64,000 bases of DNA from assembly GCA_944470555.2 (NCBI GenBank), contig OX104134.1:98636701-98700700 (forward strand). Reading direction: 5' to 3'. How positions within the stretch are numbered: the first letter of the stretch is position 1; the number at the start of each line of letters is the position of its first letter. The notes beneath the pieces are model-generated. The model was not told where the DNA came from and made no database searches. It saw only the letters and a list, made by a program, of their open reading frames with translations. Source of the DNA: Heterobilharzia americana (lineage: Eukaryota; Platyhelminthes; Trematoda; Strigeidida; Schistosomatidae). Positions 46,635 to 57,785 of this stretch are shown here, piece after piece. The position numbers and the translations under genes are program-made.

Positions 46635-47312
46635 TCTCTTTCAACTACCTAGGCAGCATCGTCTCAACTACAGGCGGTACAGACACAGATGAGGATGTCT
46701 AAACCAGGATCGGAAAGACAGCAAGACAGACCTCCATCAATCTACTTCACTCCACTCAGCATAAAATGTGAACAATATCCGGATTTTCAACACTAATTCA
46801 GTCAACTCAGTCAGTGGTTCTATGTGATGATTGAGAGACTCGGCGCGTCACGAAAAGCATTTCCAAAAAACTATAGACATACATCACATGAAAAGCTGCC
46901 GCCTACACTCACTCGATACTGAAGATGGAGATCAGATAACCAGAATAATAATGAGAATAAGCAAGAAGGTACTGGCTAGCTGGCTGGCTGACTGTCTGGC
47001 TAGCGACGAACCAACCAACAACCCATCGCCCAACAAATATACAGAAGAGAGTGGAGATGGATTGGCCATACACTGAGAAGATCATTTGGTGATATCACAC
47101 ACCAGTTCAGGCTCTCGAGTGGAACCCGCATGGGAAACGAAGAGGTGGGCGTCTGAGCCGAAGGTGACATAGAGGATTTCGTATTAGGAAGAAATGAAAG
47201 CTTCTGGGCAGTCGCGAAGCCAGGTTAAGAGGACTCCAGAGAAGAGAGTGAAATGGTGACGTGCTACTGAAGCCCTGTGTTTGACTAGGAACCCAACGGA
47301 CAAATAATAATA
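46635..47312 (+). pseudogene. RTE-A 3' fragment (subfamily B), broken
   Basis: Plus-strand remnant of the RT C-terminus: NYLGSIVSTTGGTDTDEDV, a thumb block, then SNKKVLASWLADCLASDEPT, EDHLVISHTSSGSRVEPAW and RATEALCLTRNPTDK in changing frames, ending in a short AAT tail at about 47,304-47,312. It shares private differences with the 28.15-28.3 kb piece (for example 'actgactga.ttgactgaattagt' in reverse), so the two belong to one old subfamily. Small insertions with local duplication (ctggctagctggctggctgactgtc near 46,971) add frameshifts. Confidence 0.75.
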
Positions 47313-47962
47313 CTTATGATTCTTCCTTCCACTCCATAAACAGTTTCTTTTGAAAAGTAGAATAGTTAAATATATACATCTAGAACGGAAGGGAAAATCT
47401 GTACAGATGAACTATATGTACCCTTTCATGTTTTTGAAAATGCTGATTGTAGTCTTCGAGAAGCATTTCCATTCTGGCATAATTCTGTACAAGGTGTAAA
47501 ACAGGTATCTATTGTTAAGATTAATTTAATGCAGTCACTATGCACTACTGATCGCTTTGAGTGCATTCACAAATTCCAGTGTTAGTCAGTTGTATATACC
47601 TAATAGTTTTCATGCTAATAATCTTGCCGCCATTTTTAATGTCAAGCAGAGCAAGTTGAAATTTTTTTGACTTAATCTCACTTAATTTTCATTTTCTGGA
47701 TTGTGTATTTTGGAAATACCAGTTCGCTCAATAACTAACCGAATCTGGGTGGTTTCAGAAATTCCATGATCTAAACCGAATCAATCTAGATACACCACTG
47801 ATAAATCAGCTGCAAACAAGCAAAACAACCATCCGACGTTTAAATCACCGTAATCCAGTAAGCATGCTATGCTAATGGATACGAGTGGCCTACAACTATT
47901 CCTGCCAGTAAATAGTTTATTTCGAACAGACTTTAAAAGAGATAATAATACTGACGCTTTCA
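47313..47962. other. Anonymous sequence
   Basis: Nothing recognised. Confidence 0.5.
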
Positions 47963-47963
47963 T

Positions 47964-48046
<83 letters not shown>

Positions 48047-48076
48047 GCAATAATAATTATTATATTATTTTTATTA
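47963..48076. repeat. (ACT)n then (AAT)n microsatellite, ending in the tail of RTE-A copy 3
   Basis: About 38 bp of ACT units followed by about 45 bp of AAT units and an AT-rich run to the element's 3' end at 48,077. The tail of the minus-strand element would read as TAA-like units, but much of this tract may be pre-existing target microsatellite. Confidence 0.9.
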
Positions 48077-49771
48077 GTCCCTTGGGTTCCTAGTGGAACA
48101 TAGGGCTTCAGTAGCACGCCTCCAGTGACCTCTGTTCTCTGAGATCTTTTGAACCTGGTCCCACGACAGCCCAGAAGCTCTCATTTCCTCCTCGCACGAC
48201 CTCCTCCATGTCACCCTCGGACGTCCAACTCGTCGCTTCCCATGGGGATTCCACTCGAGGGCCTGACGCGTGATGTCCTCCGTCGGCCTTCTCAGTGCAT
48301 GGCCAATCCATCTCCACTTCTTCCTGCATATTTGTTGCGTGATAGGTTCTTGGTTGGTTCGTTCCCAGAGTTCCTTGTTGCTTATTTTTTCTGGCCATCT
48401 GATCTTCAGCAGCGAGCGTAAGCAGTTGTTGATGAATGTCTGTAGTTTATTGGAAATACCTTTCGTGACGCGCCAAGTCTCTGAGCCATACAAGAGCACT
48501 GACTTGACGTTGGTGTTGAAAATCCGTATCTTGTTCCGCATGCTGAGTGCAGAAGATCTCCACACTGGTTTCAGGCTAATGAACGCCTGTCTTGCTTTTC
48601 CGATTCTGACTTTGACGTCCTCGTCCGTCCCGCCTGTAGTTGAAACAGTGCTTCCTAGATAAGTGAAGGAGGTTACTTCCTTTAAGTTTCTCCCGTTGAC
48701 GGTGATTGGAGTTTGTTGTTGTTGTTGTTGATGGTGGTGGTGCGGTATCTTCATCACTTCTGTCTTCTCTATATTCACCTGAAGTCCCGTCTTCGCTGCC
48801 TCTTCTATCAACTTGTTAGTTTTTGCCTGCAGATCTTCAAGTTTATGTGACATTAGGCATAAGTCATCGGCGAAATCCAAGTCTTCTAGGTTCTTTTCCG
48901 TCGTCCAGTGTATCCCCCTCTTCTCGCTGCCTACTGTTTGCTGCATGATCCAGTCCACCACAATTAGGAATATCATGGGGGATAGTAGGCAACCTTGTTT
49001 CACTCCTGTCTTCACTTCAAAGGCATCACTGAGCTTCCCATTGTGGATTACTTGGCATGTGGCATCTTCATATAGTTGTTGAATGAGGCGGATAAAGGTT
49101 TGCGGTACTCCGTAGTATTGAAGCAGTTTCCAAATTACTTCTCGGTCGACGCTGTCAAAGGCCTTCTCAAAGTCGATGAAGTTGAGGTAGAGAGCTGATT
49201 GCCATTCTATACTCTGTTCTATGATGATACGAAGCGTTGCAATTTGGTCAGCACATGATTTGTACTTCCTGAAGCCTGCCTGTTCCGGTCGCAGTTTTGA
49301 ATCCAGTGCATCCTTAAGCCTCTCCAGGATGATGCGGCTTAATATTTTACTTGGGGTGGACAGGAGAGTGATTCCGCGCCAGTTCTTGCAAGCACTGAGG
49401 TCTCCCTTCTTCGGCAGTTTGACAAGGTAACCCTTCTTCCAATCGTCAGGTACCTTCTCTTCCTTCCACACCTTCTGCAATAGTGGTGTGAGCATGTCCG
49501 CTGTTGTCTCTGCATCTGTTCTCAGTGCTTCTGGCGGTATTCCATCTGGTCCTGCTGCTTTCCCGCATTTCAGTAGCTTTATGGCGTTCAGGACTTCCAT
49601 TTTCGTTGGGGGATTAATGTTCACTTGTAATTCAGCGGCTGCAGGTGGTATTTCTGGACGAAGTGCAGGTGGTGGTCGATTCAAGAGCTTCTTGAAGTGG
49701 TCGGCCCATCGTTTCCTCTGTTTCTCTTCTTTTGTAATTAAATTTCCTTCTTCATCTTTTATTGGTTTCAT
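48074..49771 (-). pseudogene. RTE-A copy 3, complete RT domain in one frame
   Basis: A 565-codon frame that begins just after the frameshift and holds the whole RT: AAGPDGIPPEAL, KNWRGITLLS, FIDFEKAFDSVD (motif A), GVKQGCLLSPMIF (motif B), LDFADDLCLM (motif C), thumb with the HHHHQQQQQQ run, LLYGSETWR, and the C-terminal WRWIGHALRRP and GRPRVTWRR blocks, ending NPRD. No internal stop. Catalytic aspartates are intact. Only the break from the endonuclease makes this copy defective as one polypeptide. The ATG at 49,771 is an internal methionine, not a native start. Confidence 0.9.
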
Positions 49772-51089
49772 CTGTGTTGGTCTCCCCTGATAGCAACCTG
49801 GTTATTTGATACAATGTCGTCAGGTCTCTCTTACCTGCAGCCTGTTCTGCTTCACTTGCCAGTGTTTCGTAGAAGTGTCTTTTGTCTTTGCGTGCACTCT
49901 TCTTCACTTCTTTGTCCAGTGTTTTATACATTGTGCTCAGTTCCTCTTGTCGTTGAGCATCCTTGCACTGGTTTATCTTCTGCTTCACCATCCTCCTCTC
50001 CTCTATCAGCTTCCAGGTATCCGTCGAGATCCATTCCTTGTCTTCTTTCTTCTTCCTTCCTAATACTGTTGTGCAGGTTTCTTTCCACATAGCTTTCAAA
50101 GACTTCCAGTGTTCTTCTACACAGGTTTCTTCAGGGATGTCCCTCGATATCTCCCATTTTGTCTTGATGGCTGCTTTGAAGATCTCCTTTGTAGTTTCAT
50201 CCTTCAGTTTCCGAGTGTTGTACTTGAATTGAGGTCTATCACCAGCTTCCTTGAAGGCTTTTAACTTGATTTCGAAGGTTCCTTGCACTAGGTAGTGGTC
50301 TGAACCTACATCTGCTCCTCTTCTTGACCTTGTGTTAAGTAGACTGCGTCTCCATTTTCTTGAGATTGAGATAAAGTCGATTTGATTTTTAGTGTGTCCA
50401 TCTGGTGAAATCCATGTCGCTTTGTGGATATCCTTGTGCCTGAACACACTGCCTCCAATCACCAAATCGTTGAATGCGCAGAATTCTGCAAACAATTCTC
50501 CATTCTCATTCATTTCACCTAGCGCCTCTCGACCCATGGTTAGTTCTCTTCCCGTGTTGTCCCCTCCCAGTTTGGCATTCATGTCGCCCATTAGAATTTT
50601 GATATCGCCAACTGACGTCTTGTCCAGTGTTGACTGAAGTTGTCTGTAGAATTCCTCCTTTTTCTCTTGCTCTGCATTATTTGTAGGTGCATAACATTGT
50701 ATGATTGTGACCTTTTTCCTTCCTTTTGAGTTGAATCTTGCTGTCATGATCCTGGAGGAGATTGGTTCCCACTGCATGAGAGCCTTCGATGCTCTTGAGG
50801 ACATCATGATAGCCACTCCCTCAGTGTGCTCGTGGTTGGCGTCTGGGTGACCGGAGTAGATTATTGATTCTCCAGTTGACAGTTTGGAGAGTCCACTCCC
50901 ATTCCATCTGCTTTCGCAAATCCCAAGCACTTCGATGTTATACCTTCTCATCTCCTTTGCAATCTGGGCTGCCTTACTGGGTTCAAACATCGTGCGGACA
51001 TTCCATGTCCCCACGTTTACTTTCGCTTTCATCGAGAGAAGACACATCGGCCAATTGGCTTCCCGAAGGCTTTCACCAACTGGCGTCAT
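49752..51089 (-). pseudogene. RTE-A copy 3, endonuclease and linker
   Basis: A 445-codon frame from MTPVGESLRE. The AP-endonuclease-like domain is complete: VGTWNVRTM, ICESRWNG, GDMNAKLGG and GSDHYLV are all present. One extra codon (GRKKVTI instead of GRKVTI, near 50,715) keeps frame. The frame ends in a foreign tail after RLLSG because two T are missing after 49,784. The RT continues in the next frame. Reading is open upstream of the first Met as in copy 1, so the true start is uncertain. Confidence 0.9.
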
Positions 51090-51175
51090 TTCGCCTCTCC
51101 GATTCCAGCGGGGAATAAGTTTGTTTTCATTTTTTATATTTTGTTTGTGCTTTGAAGTTTCTTTAATAATACAAG

Positions 51176-51440
51176 TGAAATATATTTGTAAAATCTCAAT
51201 AAGTTAGAAAAATAAATTTTTGACGTTTCGCGACTATGAAAATCGCTTCTTCAGAGGATATGACCTTTGCAAGTTATTGACTACTTAAACAGGCGATAAC
51301 TTGTACAGGTTTACTTCTCTAAAGAAGCGACTTCCACGAAGTCGCGAAACGTCAAAAATTTATTTTTCTACGTCACTGGGATCTTACAAATATATTTAAT
51401 TTACAATTCATTTACCCAATGCTCAACATATTCAACTCTA
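51176..51440. repeat. Foldback: two ~80-bp inverted arms around a ~60-bp spacer
   Basis: The left arm (51,176-51,256) and right arm (51,315-51,400) are reverse complements, with an exact block centred on AAATTTTTGACGTTTCGCGA. The spacer holds 'gatatgacctttgcaagtt'. A single-arm relative lies at 36.55 kb. Arms this long would form a stable hairpin. It may be the end of a Penelope-like or other inverted-terminal element, but no coding part adjoins. Confidence 0.8.
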
Positions 51441-51861
51441 TCGTGTCAAATTTCGATTCTGAAGTTTATAAACCAATAATAATTAGAGATAATAATCCTA
51501 TTACTTGGATCCAGAAAAAGTTTGTACATCCCTTATCTCCTCCTGTTCAGGGAATACCTAATAAATAACTTTGTCGTTGAAATCTTTCCTATCGCCTTAT
51601 TATTTATCCGCTTCATATACTCACTATATTTGTTTGGACTTTGCTTATCCCCTTACTTCGTCTTTCAGTATTATGCAACTTTTATTATTCTACGCTTTCG
51701 ACCATATTGATTATTGAAGTGTCTACACTATTATGCTGTTTCTTTGTTCCCATTGGCATTATCTGTAATATAACTGCTTCAGTCAACACTGTCATTATGA
51801 CTGTCAACATTATCATTATTATTATTGTGACCACCATCGGCATTTTAAAACACCACTGATT

Positions 51862-51863
<2 letters not shown>
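51441..51863. other. Anonymous sequence
   Basis: Only overlapping hydrophobic 62-72 codon frames. Nothing recognised. Confidence 0.5.

Positions 51864-51950
<87 letters not shown>
51864..51950. repeat. (TA)n microsatellite
   Basis: About 87 bp of pure TA. Confidence 0.97.
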
Positions 51951-51954
<4 letters not shown>

Positions 51955-51964
51955 GTTTATAAGT

Positions 51965-52170
51965 AAGAATTATTCGTGGACTGACAACAGTTGCAGAACT
52001 ACTGAAAATCTACGAGCAGTGGGCAGTTGTTTCATTTTTTTATGGAACTCCTCAGAAGCACGCACCGACCACTCCATTAGGGCTCGAGATCAGGACCTTC
52101 AGGTTTCACGGCGAATGAGCTAGCCGTTCAGTGACTGACTCGGAGTTCAGCAATCCATAGTTTCTCACTT
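51965..52170 (-). repeat. Gamma-type hammerhead repeat, nearly complete
   Basis: Minus-strand, reading from 52,170: a tRNA-like head (CGGCTAGCTCATTCGCCG with B-box-like GGTCCTGATCTCGAGCC), then CTTCTGAGGAGTTCC (CTGAGGA at 52,049-52,055 intact), an A-rich stem II loop, TGAAACAACT (GAAA at 52,030-52,033 intact) and GCC in place of the GTC cleavage triplet. The tail is TAGATTTTCAGTAGTTCTGC and GTTGTCAGTCCACGAATAAT. The lost cleavage triplet predicts inactivity. Confidence 0.65.
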
Positions 52171-52465
52171 TTTTTCAGTTTAGCTATTCATATTACAATA
52201 AAACCTGGACAGTATCTAACTGAGAACAACATTCTCTTACATCTTGTAGTAATTAGTATGATGGGAACTTAAGAAATTCCTAACTAAATTTAACAGTAAC
52301 TCTCGACAGTAAGCTTCCTAAAAATTCTCAGTTAATTAGTGTCATCTGTAGGTAAAAGTACGCCGGTTATTAAGACAAAGTGTAACTTTTCGCAATGAAA
52401 ATAACCCTCTTCTCACTCAGTTCACTCGTCAGTGGTGGTACAGAGGTACCTATTATTATTTATTC

Positions 52466-52500
<35 letters not shown>

Positions 52501-52502
52501 GT

Positions 52503-54325
52503 CCCTTGGGTTCCTAATGGAACATAGGGCTTCAGTACCACGTCTCCAGTGAACTCTGTTCTCTGAAATCTTTTGAACCTGGCTCCACGACTGCCCACAA
52601 GCCCTCGTTTCCTCCTCACACCATCTCCTCCACGTCACCCTCAGCTAGGACGTCCAACTCGTCGCTTCCCAAGGGTATTCCACTCGACTACCTAGCCTGA
52701 CGCGTGATGTCCCCAGTCGGACTTCTCAGTGTATGTCCAATCCAATCCATCTCCACTTCCTTCCAGTGCATATTTGTTAGGTGATAGATAGGTTCTTTGT
52801 TGGTTCGTTACCCAGCCAGAGTGAGTTCCTTGTTGCTTATTCTTCTTATTCTGGCCATCTGATCTTCAGTAACGAGCCGGCGTAAGCCGTTGTTGATGAA
52901 TGTCTGTAGTTTATTGGAAATCCCTTTCGTAACGCGCCAAGTCTCTGATTCATACAGAAGCACTGACTTGACGTTGGTGTTGGAAATCCGAATGTTGTTC
53001 CACATGCTGAGAGGAGTGCAGAAGATCTCCACACTGGTTTCAGGCTAATGAACACCTGTCTTGCCTTTCCGATCCTGGCTGACTTTGACATCCTCGTCTG
53101 TGCCGCTGCCACCTGTTGTTGAAACAGTGCTGCCTAGATAGGTGAAGGAGGTTACTTCCTTTAAGTTTCTCCCGTTGATGGTGACTGGAGTTTGTTGTTG
53201 TTGTTGGTGCGGTATCTTCATCACCTCTGTCTTCTCTATATTGACTTGAAGTCCCATCTCCCTTCGCTGCCTCTTCTGCCAACTTGTTAGTTTTTGCCTG
53301 TAGATCTTCACGTTTGTGTGACATCAGGCATACGTCATCGGCGAAATCCAGATCTTCTAGGTTCTTTTCCGCAGTCCAGTCACCGTATCCCCCTCTTCTC
53401 ACAGCTCCCCACTGTTTGCTGCATGATCCAGTCCAGTCAACCACAATCAGGAATATCATGGGGGATAGTAGGCAACCTTGCTTCACTCCTGTCTTCACTT
53501 CACTTCAAAAGCATCACTGAGCTTCCCATTATGAATTACTTGGCTGGCATGTGGCGTTTTCATATAGTTGTTGAATGAGGCGGATAAAGGTTTGTGGTAT
53601 TCCTTAGTATTGAAGCAGTTTCCAAATTACCTCTAAGTCGACGCTGTCAAATGCCTTCTCAAAGTCGATGAAGTTGAGGTGTGGAGTTGACTGCCATTCT
53701 ATACTCTGTTCTATGATGATGCGTAGTGTATCGTTGCAATTTGGTCCGCACATGATTTGTACTTCCTGAATCCAGCCAGCCAGCCAGCCTGTTCCGGTCG
53801 TAGTTTTGAATCCAGTGCATCCTTAAGCCTCTCCAGGATGATGCGGCTCAATATTTTGCTCACTTGGGGTGGACAGAAGAGTGATTCCGAGCCAGTTCTT
53901 GCAAACACTGAGGTCTCCCTTCTTCGGCAGTTTGACAAGGTAACCCTTCTTCCAATCGTCAGGTACCTTCTCTTCCTTCCACACCTTCTGCAATAGTGGT
54001 GTGGTGTGAGCATGTCCACTGTTGTCTCTGCATCTGTTCTCAGTGCTTCTGGCAGGATCCCATCTGGTCCTGCTGCTTTCCCACATTTCAGTAGCTTTAT
54101 GACGTAGAGGACTTCCATTTCTGTTGGAGGATTTATATTCACTTGTAGTTCAGCGGTTGCAGGTGGTATTTCTGGACGAAGTGCAGATGGTGGTGGTGGT
54201 GGTCGATTCAAGAGCTTCTTGAAGTGGTCGGCCCATTGTTTCCTTTGTTTCTCTTCTTTGGTAATTAAATCCCCATCATCATCTTTTATTGGTTTCGTCT
54301 GCGTTGATCTCTTCCCAGACACCAA
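52503..54325 (-). pseudogene. RTE-A copy 4, reverse transcriptase, broken
   Basis: Pieces in order: LLKCGKAAGPDGILPEALRT (54,040-54,100), VPDDWKKGYLVKLPKKG (about 53,915-53,965), GFRKYKSCADQIAT (about 53,735-53,775), motif A region near 53,640-53,670, MKTGVKQGCLLSPMIFLIVV (53,440-53,498), DLDFADDVCLMS (motif C intact, about 53,315-53,350), SFTYLGSTVSTTGG (about 53,110-53,150) and LLYESETWRVTKG (about 52,910-52,960). The C-terminal region runs to the tail at 52,500 with several insertions. Confidence 0.8.
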
Positions 54326-54339
54326 TTAACCTGGTTATT

Positions 54340-55703
54340 TGATACAATGCTGTCAGGTCTCTGTTTCTCCTTCCTGCATCCCATTCTGCTTCACTTGCCA
54401 GTGTTTCATAGAAGTGTCTTTTTTCTTTCCGCACACTCTTCTTCACTTCTTTCTCCAGTGTAGTCTTTTATACATTGTACTCAATTCCTCTTCTCTTTGA
54501 ACATCCTTGCACTGGTTTATCTTCTGCTTCACCATCCTCATCTCCCTCCTCTATCAGCTTCCATGTATCCATCGAGATCCATTCCTTGTCTTGTCTCTTC
54601 TTCCTTCCTAATACGGTTGTACAGGTTTCTTTCCACATAGCTTTCAAAGAGTTCCAGTGTTCATCCACACAGGTTTATTCAGGGATCTTCCTCGATATCT
54701 CCCATTTTGTCTTGATGGCTGGCTGCCGTGAAGATTTCCTTCGTAGTTTCATCCTTCAGTTTCCGAGTGTTGTACTTGAACTGTGTGTGGTCTATCACCA
54801 GCTTCCTTGAAGGATTTCAACTTGATTTGGAAGGTGGCTTCCTTGCACCAGACAGTGAATGGTCTAAACCTACATCTGCTCCTCTTCTTGACCTTGTGTT
54901 AAGTAGACTGCGTCTCCATTTTCTTGAGATTGAGATAAAGTCGATTTGATTTTTAGTGTGTCCTGGTGTCTGGTGAAATCCATGTCGCTTTGTGGATATC
55001 TTTGTGCCTGAACACACTGCCTGACTCCAATCACCAGATCGTTGAATGCACAGAATTCTGCAAATTGTTCTCTGTTCTCGTTCATCACCTCACCGAGTGC
55101 TTCTCGACCCATGGTTAGTTGTCTTCCTGTGTTGTCCGTTCCAGTTTGGCATTCATGCCACCCCACCCACTAGAATTTTGATATCGCCAACTTGAGTGGT
55201 GTCTTGTCCAGTGTTGATTGAAGTTGTCTGTAGAATTCCTCCTTCTTCTCTTCACCTGCATTATATGTAGATGTGTAGCATAGCGTAGGATTGAATGATT
55301 GTGACCTTCCTTCCTTCCTTCCTTCTGAGTTGAACCTTGCTGTCATGATCCTGATCCTGGAGGAGATTGGTTCCCACTGTATGAGAGCCTTCGATGCTGC
55401 TGGGGACGTCATGATAGCCACTTAGAAACTCAGTGTGCTCATGGTTGTCGTCTGGGTGACAATATCGAAGTAGATTATTGACTCTCCAGTTGACAGTTTG
55501 GAGAGTCCACTTATATTCCACCTGTTTTCGCAAATTCTTAACACTTCAATGTGATACCTTCTCATCTCGTTTGCAATCTGGGCTGCCTTGCTGGGTTCAA
55601 ACATGGTGCATGCATTCCATGTCCCCACGTCTATTTTCGCTTTCGTCGAAAGAAGACACATCGGTGAGTTGGCTTCCCGAAGGCTTTCACCAACTGACGT
55701 CAT
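54340..55703 (-). pseudogene. RTE-A copy 4, endonuclease and linker, broken
   Basis: Starts MTSVGESLREANSPMCL at 55,703 and reads VGTWNACTMFEPSKAAQIAN and ICENRWNISGLSKLSTGES. The catalytic Glu of ICES is kept as ICEN, so Glu stays but Ser becomes Asn. Frame changes follow at about 55,440 and 55,300. Later pieces read FNDLVIGV (about 55,030-55,060), FISISRKWRRSLLNTRSRRG (about 54,900-54,960) and KEWISMDTWKLIEEG (about 54,545-54,590). At least six frame breaks are apparent. The SDH block is recognisable only as LDHS. Confidence 0.8.
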
Positions 55704-55890
55704 TTCACCTCTCCGATTCCAGCGAGGAATAATTTTTTATTATTTTTTATATTTCTTTTGTGCTTTGAAGTTTGTTTAGCGGTTAGATTTGTTTTACTGA
55801 GTAGGGTTGCTAGCCCTATGCCCAACGTTCCCTCTTTACCCGGGTTTAGGACCGGCTAGTTAACAGTGAACTAGTTAACCAGGCGAGGTT

Positions 55891-56804
55891 GTTGAAAGCC
55901 AATGGCATACAGATATTATAAGTGTTCAGTCACGCTGACCACTTTTCTTTCTGGTTGGACAATTCACTTTCTTATTTATCGGCGGAAAGTCATTCTAGCA
56001 GTCTGAAACGAAATTCCAGTACACAGCCGTATTCTTTACTGATGCTAGTGTACCATACATATTACACGCATTAGGTTAGTGGGATATAGTAGATACATTT
56101 TTACCGGTAATCCATTGTTACTATTAATCCGTTACATCTGGAAGACAAGCCTTCCTCCATGGTTGCTACATTGACACAATGTTGTCCAGGCTATTTCTAA
56201 CAAGTAGGATTTATTGCCTTATTGGCACTTAGACTCAACTTTTTGTTACGTAAGAATTCCAGGGATTTTAAAATCGATATTAGAAAGCAAAACGGAACGG
56301 ATATTTTAGACTGTCCAACATAATATGAATGAAATACTTTTTTCTTTAAAGGTACTTCTCCTCTAAGTTTTTACTTTTTTTAATTACTAAAAGTTAGTTT
56401 ACTCAAATGTTTAATGATCCAAAGGGATTGTTTATCAGTTTTTACTGGAAGTGTTTTTTCTTCCCCCCTGATAGATTTAAATTACCACCAGACTAGGTTT
56501 TTTTTGTGTTCTGTGTATTTAATTACTCTGCGGTCGCTGTTATTTTGATTCCCTTGTCTATTTGTTTTCTCTTTCAATAGTTATTGGGTTCAGCAATCAA
56601 TATAATAACAACAGGATAGCGGTGATAATAATGGGGATCGTGGAGAAGAAAACACAAACTCTGAATAGGATGATGAATGAATCAACGATATCTTTTAAAG
56701 GGAATAATAGAAAATCATATGATTCCTTCCGGTTGAAGGTTTAAAAAACGCTGATGATGAGAATATCTACTATAACATTAAATATGCAGACATGCTTCAC
56801 TGTT
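55891..56804. other. Anonymous sequence
   Basis: A 60-codon plus frame (56,562-56,744) of no recognisable type. Nothing else seen. Confidence 0.5.
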
Positions 56805-57000
56805 ATTGGGCGATGGATGGAAGTGAAACAAAGTCAGGATTACGGTAGGAAGTATTCACTCCCTGACATATTCAAAAGTTCGACCATTCTTGCTAACCTT
56901 CATATTTCCCTTCTTTCTTCGTCCAAACACCTTTGTCTTCCTTGATATAAATCCTCTTCTACCCACTTCTTTCTTGCAAGCTGTTATTACTTCTTCTGTC
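56805..57000 (+). repeat. RTE-C 3'-terminal fragment, decayed
   Basis: Aligns with the RTE-C end at 14.61-14.76 kb at perhaps 65%: 'taggaagtattcactccctgacat' versus 'tagatgtatccactccttgacac', then 'cttgatataaatcctcttctacccac' versus 'ctatgatatcactctttttctatccac'. Confidence 0.5.
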
Positions 57001-57139
57001 ATTGTTTGCCTGTCTGGTTAATTACAGGCTAGAGAGATGAAAATCTATAATTACATCATGACCTATATAACAATTAAGCAATATATCTTTACTAGTTAGT
57101 CACTTACAACAGAAAGGTAACGAAATTTTCAGGAACCAC

Positions 57140-57785
57140 AAACTCAAATGTTCAAGTCTGATGAAATCATCGACCTACGTCTGATAAAATACTTCCAATT
57201 CAACGACAAGATAAAAAAAAAAACAGATGAAAGGAACTCCAATGGGATCACCGATATCCAGACTAATTGCTGAAGCAGTGATGCAGAGACTGGAAACCAT
57301 CATTCTACCTGTGATCAAACCAAAATTTTATTTCGCTGGGTGGACGACACTTTGTCATCATTAAAAAAACGATATAGAAAACAACCACAGTTTGATCAAC
57401 AACGTTTTCAATGACATCAAATTCACAATGGAGAAAGAGTCAAACAACCAACTACCATTTCTGGATGTTTTAGTCAGTAGGACAAATGACGGAAAGCTGG
57501 AAATCCAAGTGTACAGGAAGTCAACACTCACTAACCAAATCCTCAGCTACAGTAGCGACAACTGAACAACGCACAAGATCAGTTGCGTGCAAACTCTATT
57601 TAGAAGGGCGAGAACACACTGCAGTACAACAACTTCACGGAGAAATGAAGAAAATTACTTGATGTCCATCCTAAAGAAGAACGGCTACCCACGAGACTTT
57701 ATCAGAAGATGCTTATCCCGTACACCGTCAACTACGAAGTCATCAACAGAAATCAACAAAGGCATCGTCCTACCATATAAAGGAT
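57140..57785 (+). pseudogene. Penelope-like reverse transcriptase C-terminal half, broken
   Basis: Reads KGTPMGSPISRLIAEAVMQR (57,228-57,290; RT motif with the conserved PMGSP), then WVDDTL at about 57,340-57,357 in a shifted frame, so the two catalytic aspartates survive in DNA. After another shift it reads IKFTMEKESNNQLPFLDVLV (about 57,416-57,475) and VYRKSTLTNQILSYSSDN. A stop and frame change precede the ILKKNGYPRDFIRR block (about 57,665-57,715). The KGTPMGSP...VDD...LPFLDVLV...YRK order is diagnostic of Penelope-type RTs. Confidence 0.8.

Larger units (their letters stand above)
48074..51164 (-). mobile_element. RTE-A copy 3: near full-length, nearly identical to copy 1
   Basis: Minus-strand copy from the 3' tail at 48,076 to a 5' truncation at about 51,164, where it leaves copy 1 after 'gtttctttA'. 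It lacks only about 110 nt of 5' leader. I see roughly 1% differences from copy 1, most of them single substitutions. It carries its own single disabling lesion (two missing T after 49,784) but has the T that copy 1 lacks. It abuts the foldback repeat at 51.17 kb. Confidence 0.92.
52470..55890 (-). mobile_element. RTE-A copy 4: full-length but older, with many small tandem insertions
   Basis: Minus-strand copy with a TAA-type tail (52,470-52,500 read as TTA on plus) and a 5' leader ending at about 55,890. It is clearly diverged from copies 1 and 3. Most indels relative to them are short local duplications, for example ccagccagccagcc near 53,775, cttccttccttcctt near 55,312, gatcctgatcctgg near 55,350 and gtgtggtgtgag near 53,998. 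These break the frame repeatedly. Confidence 0.9.
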
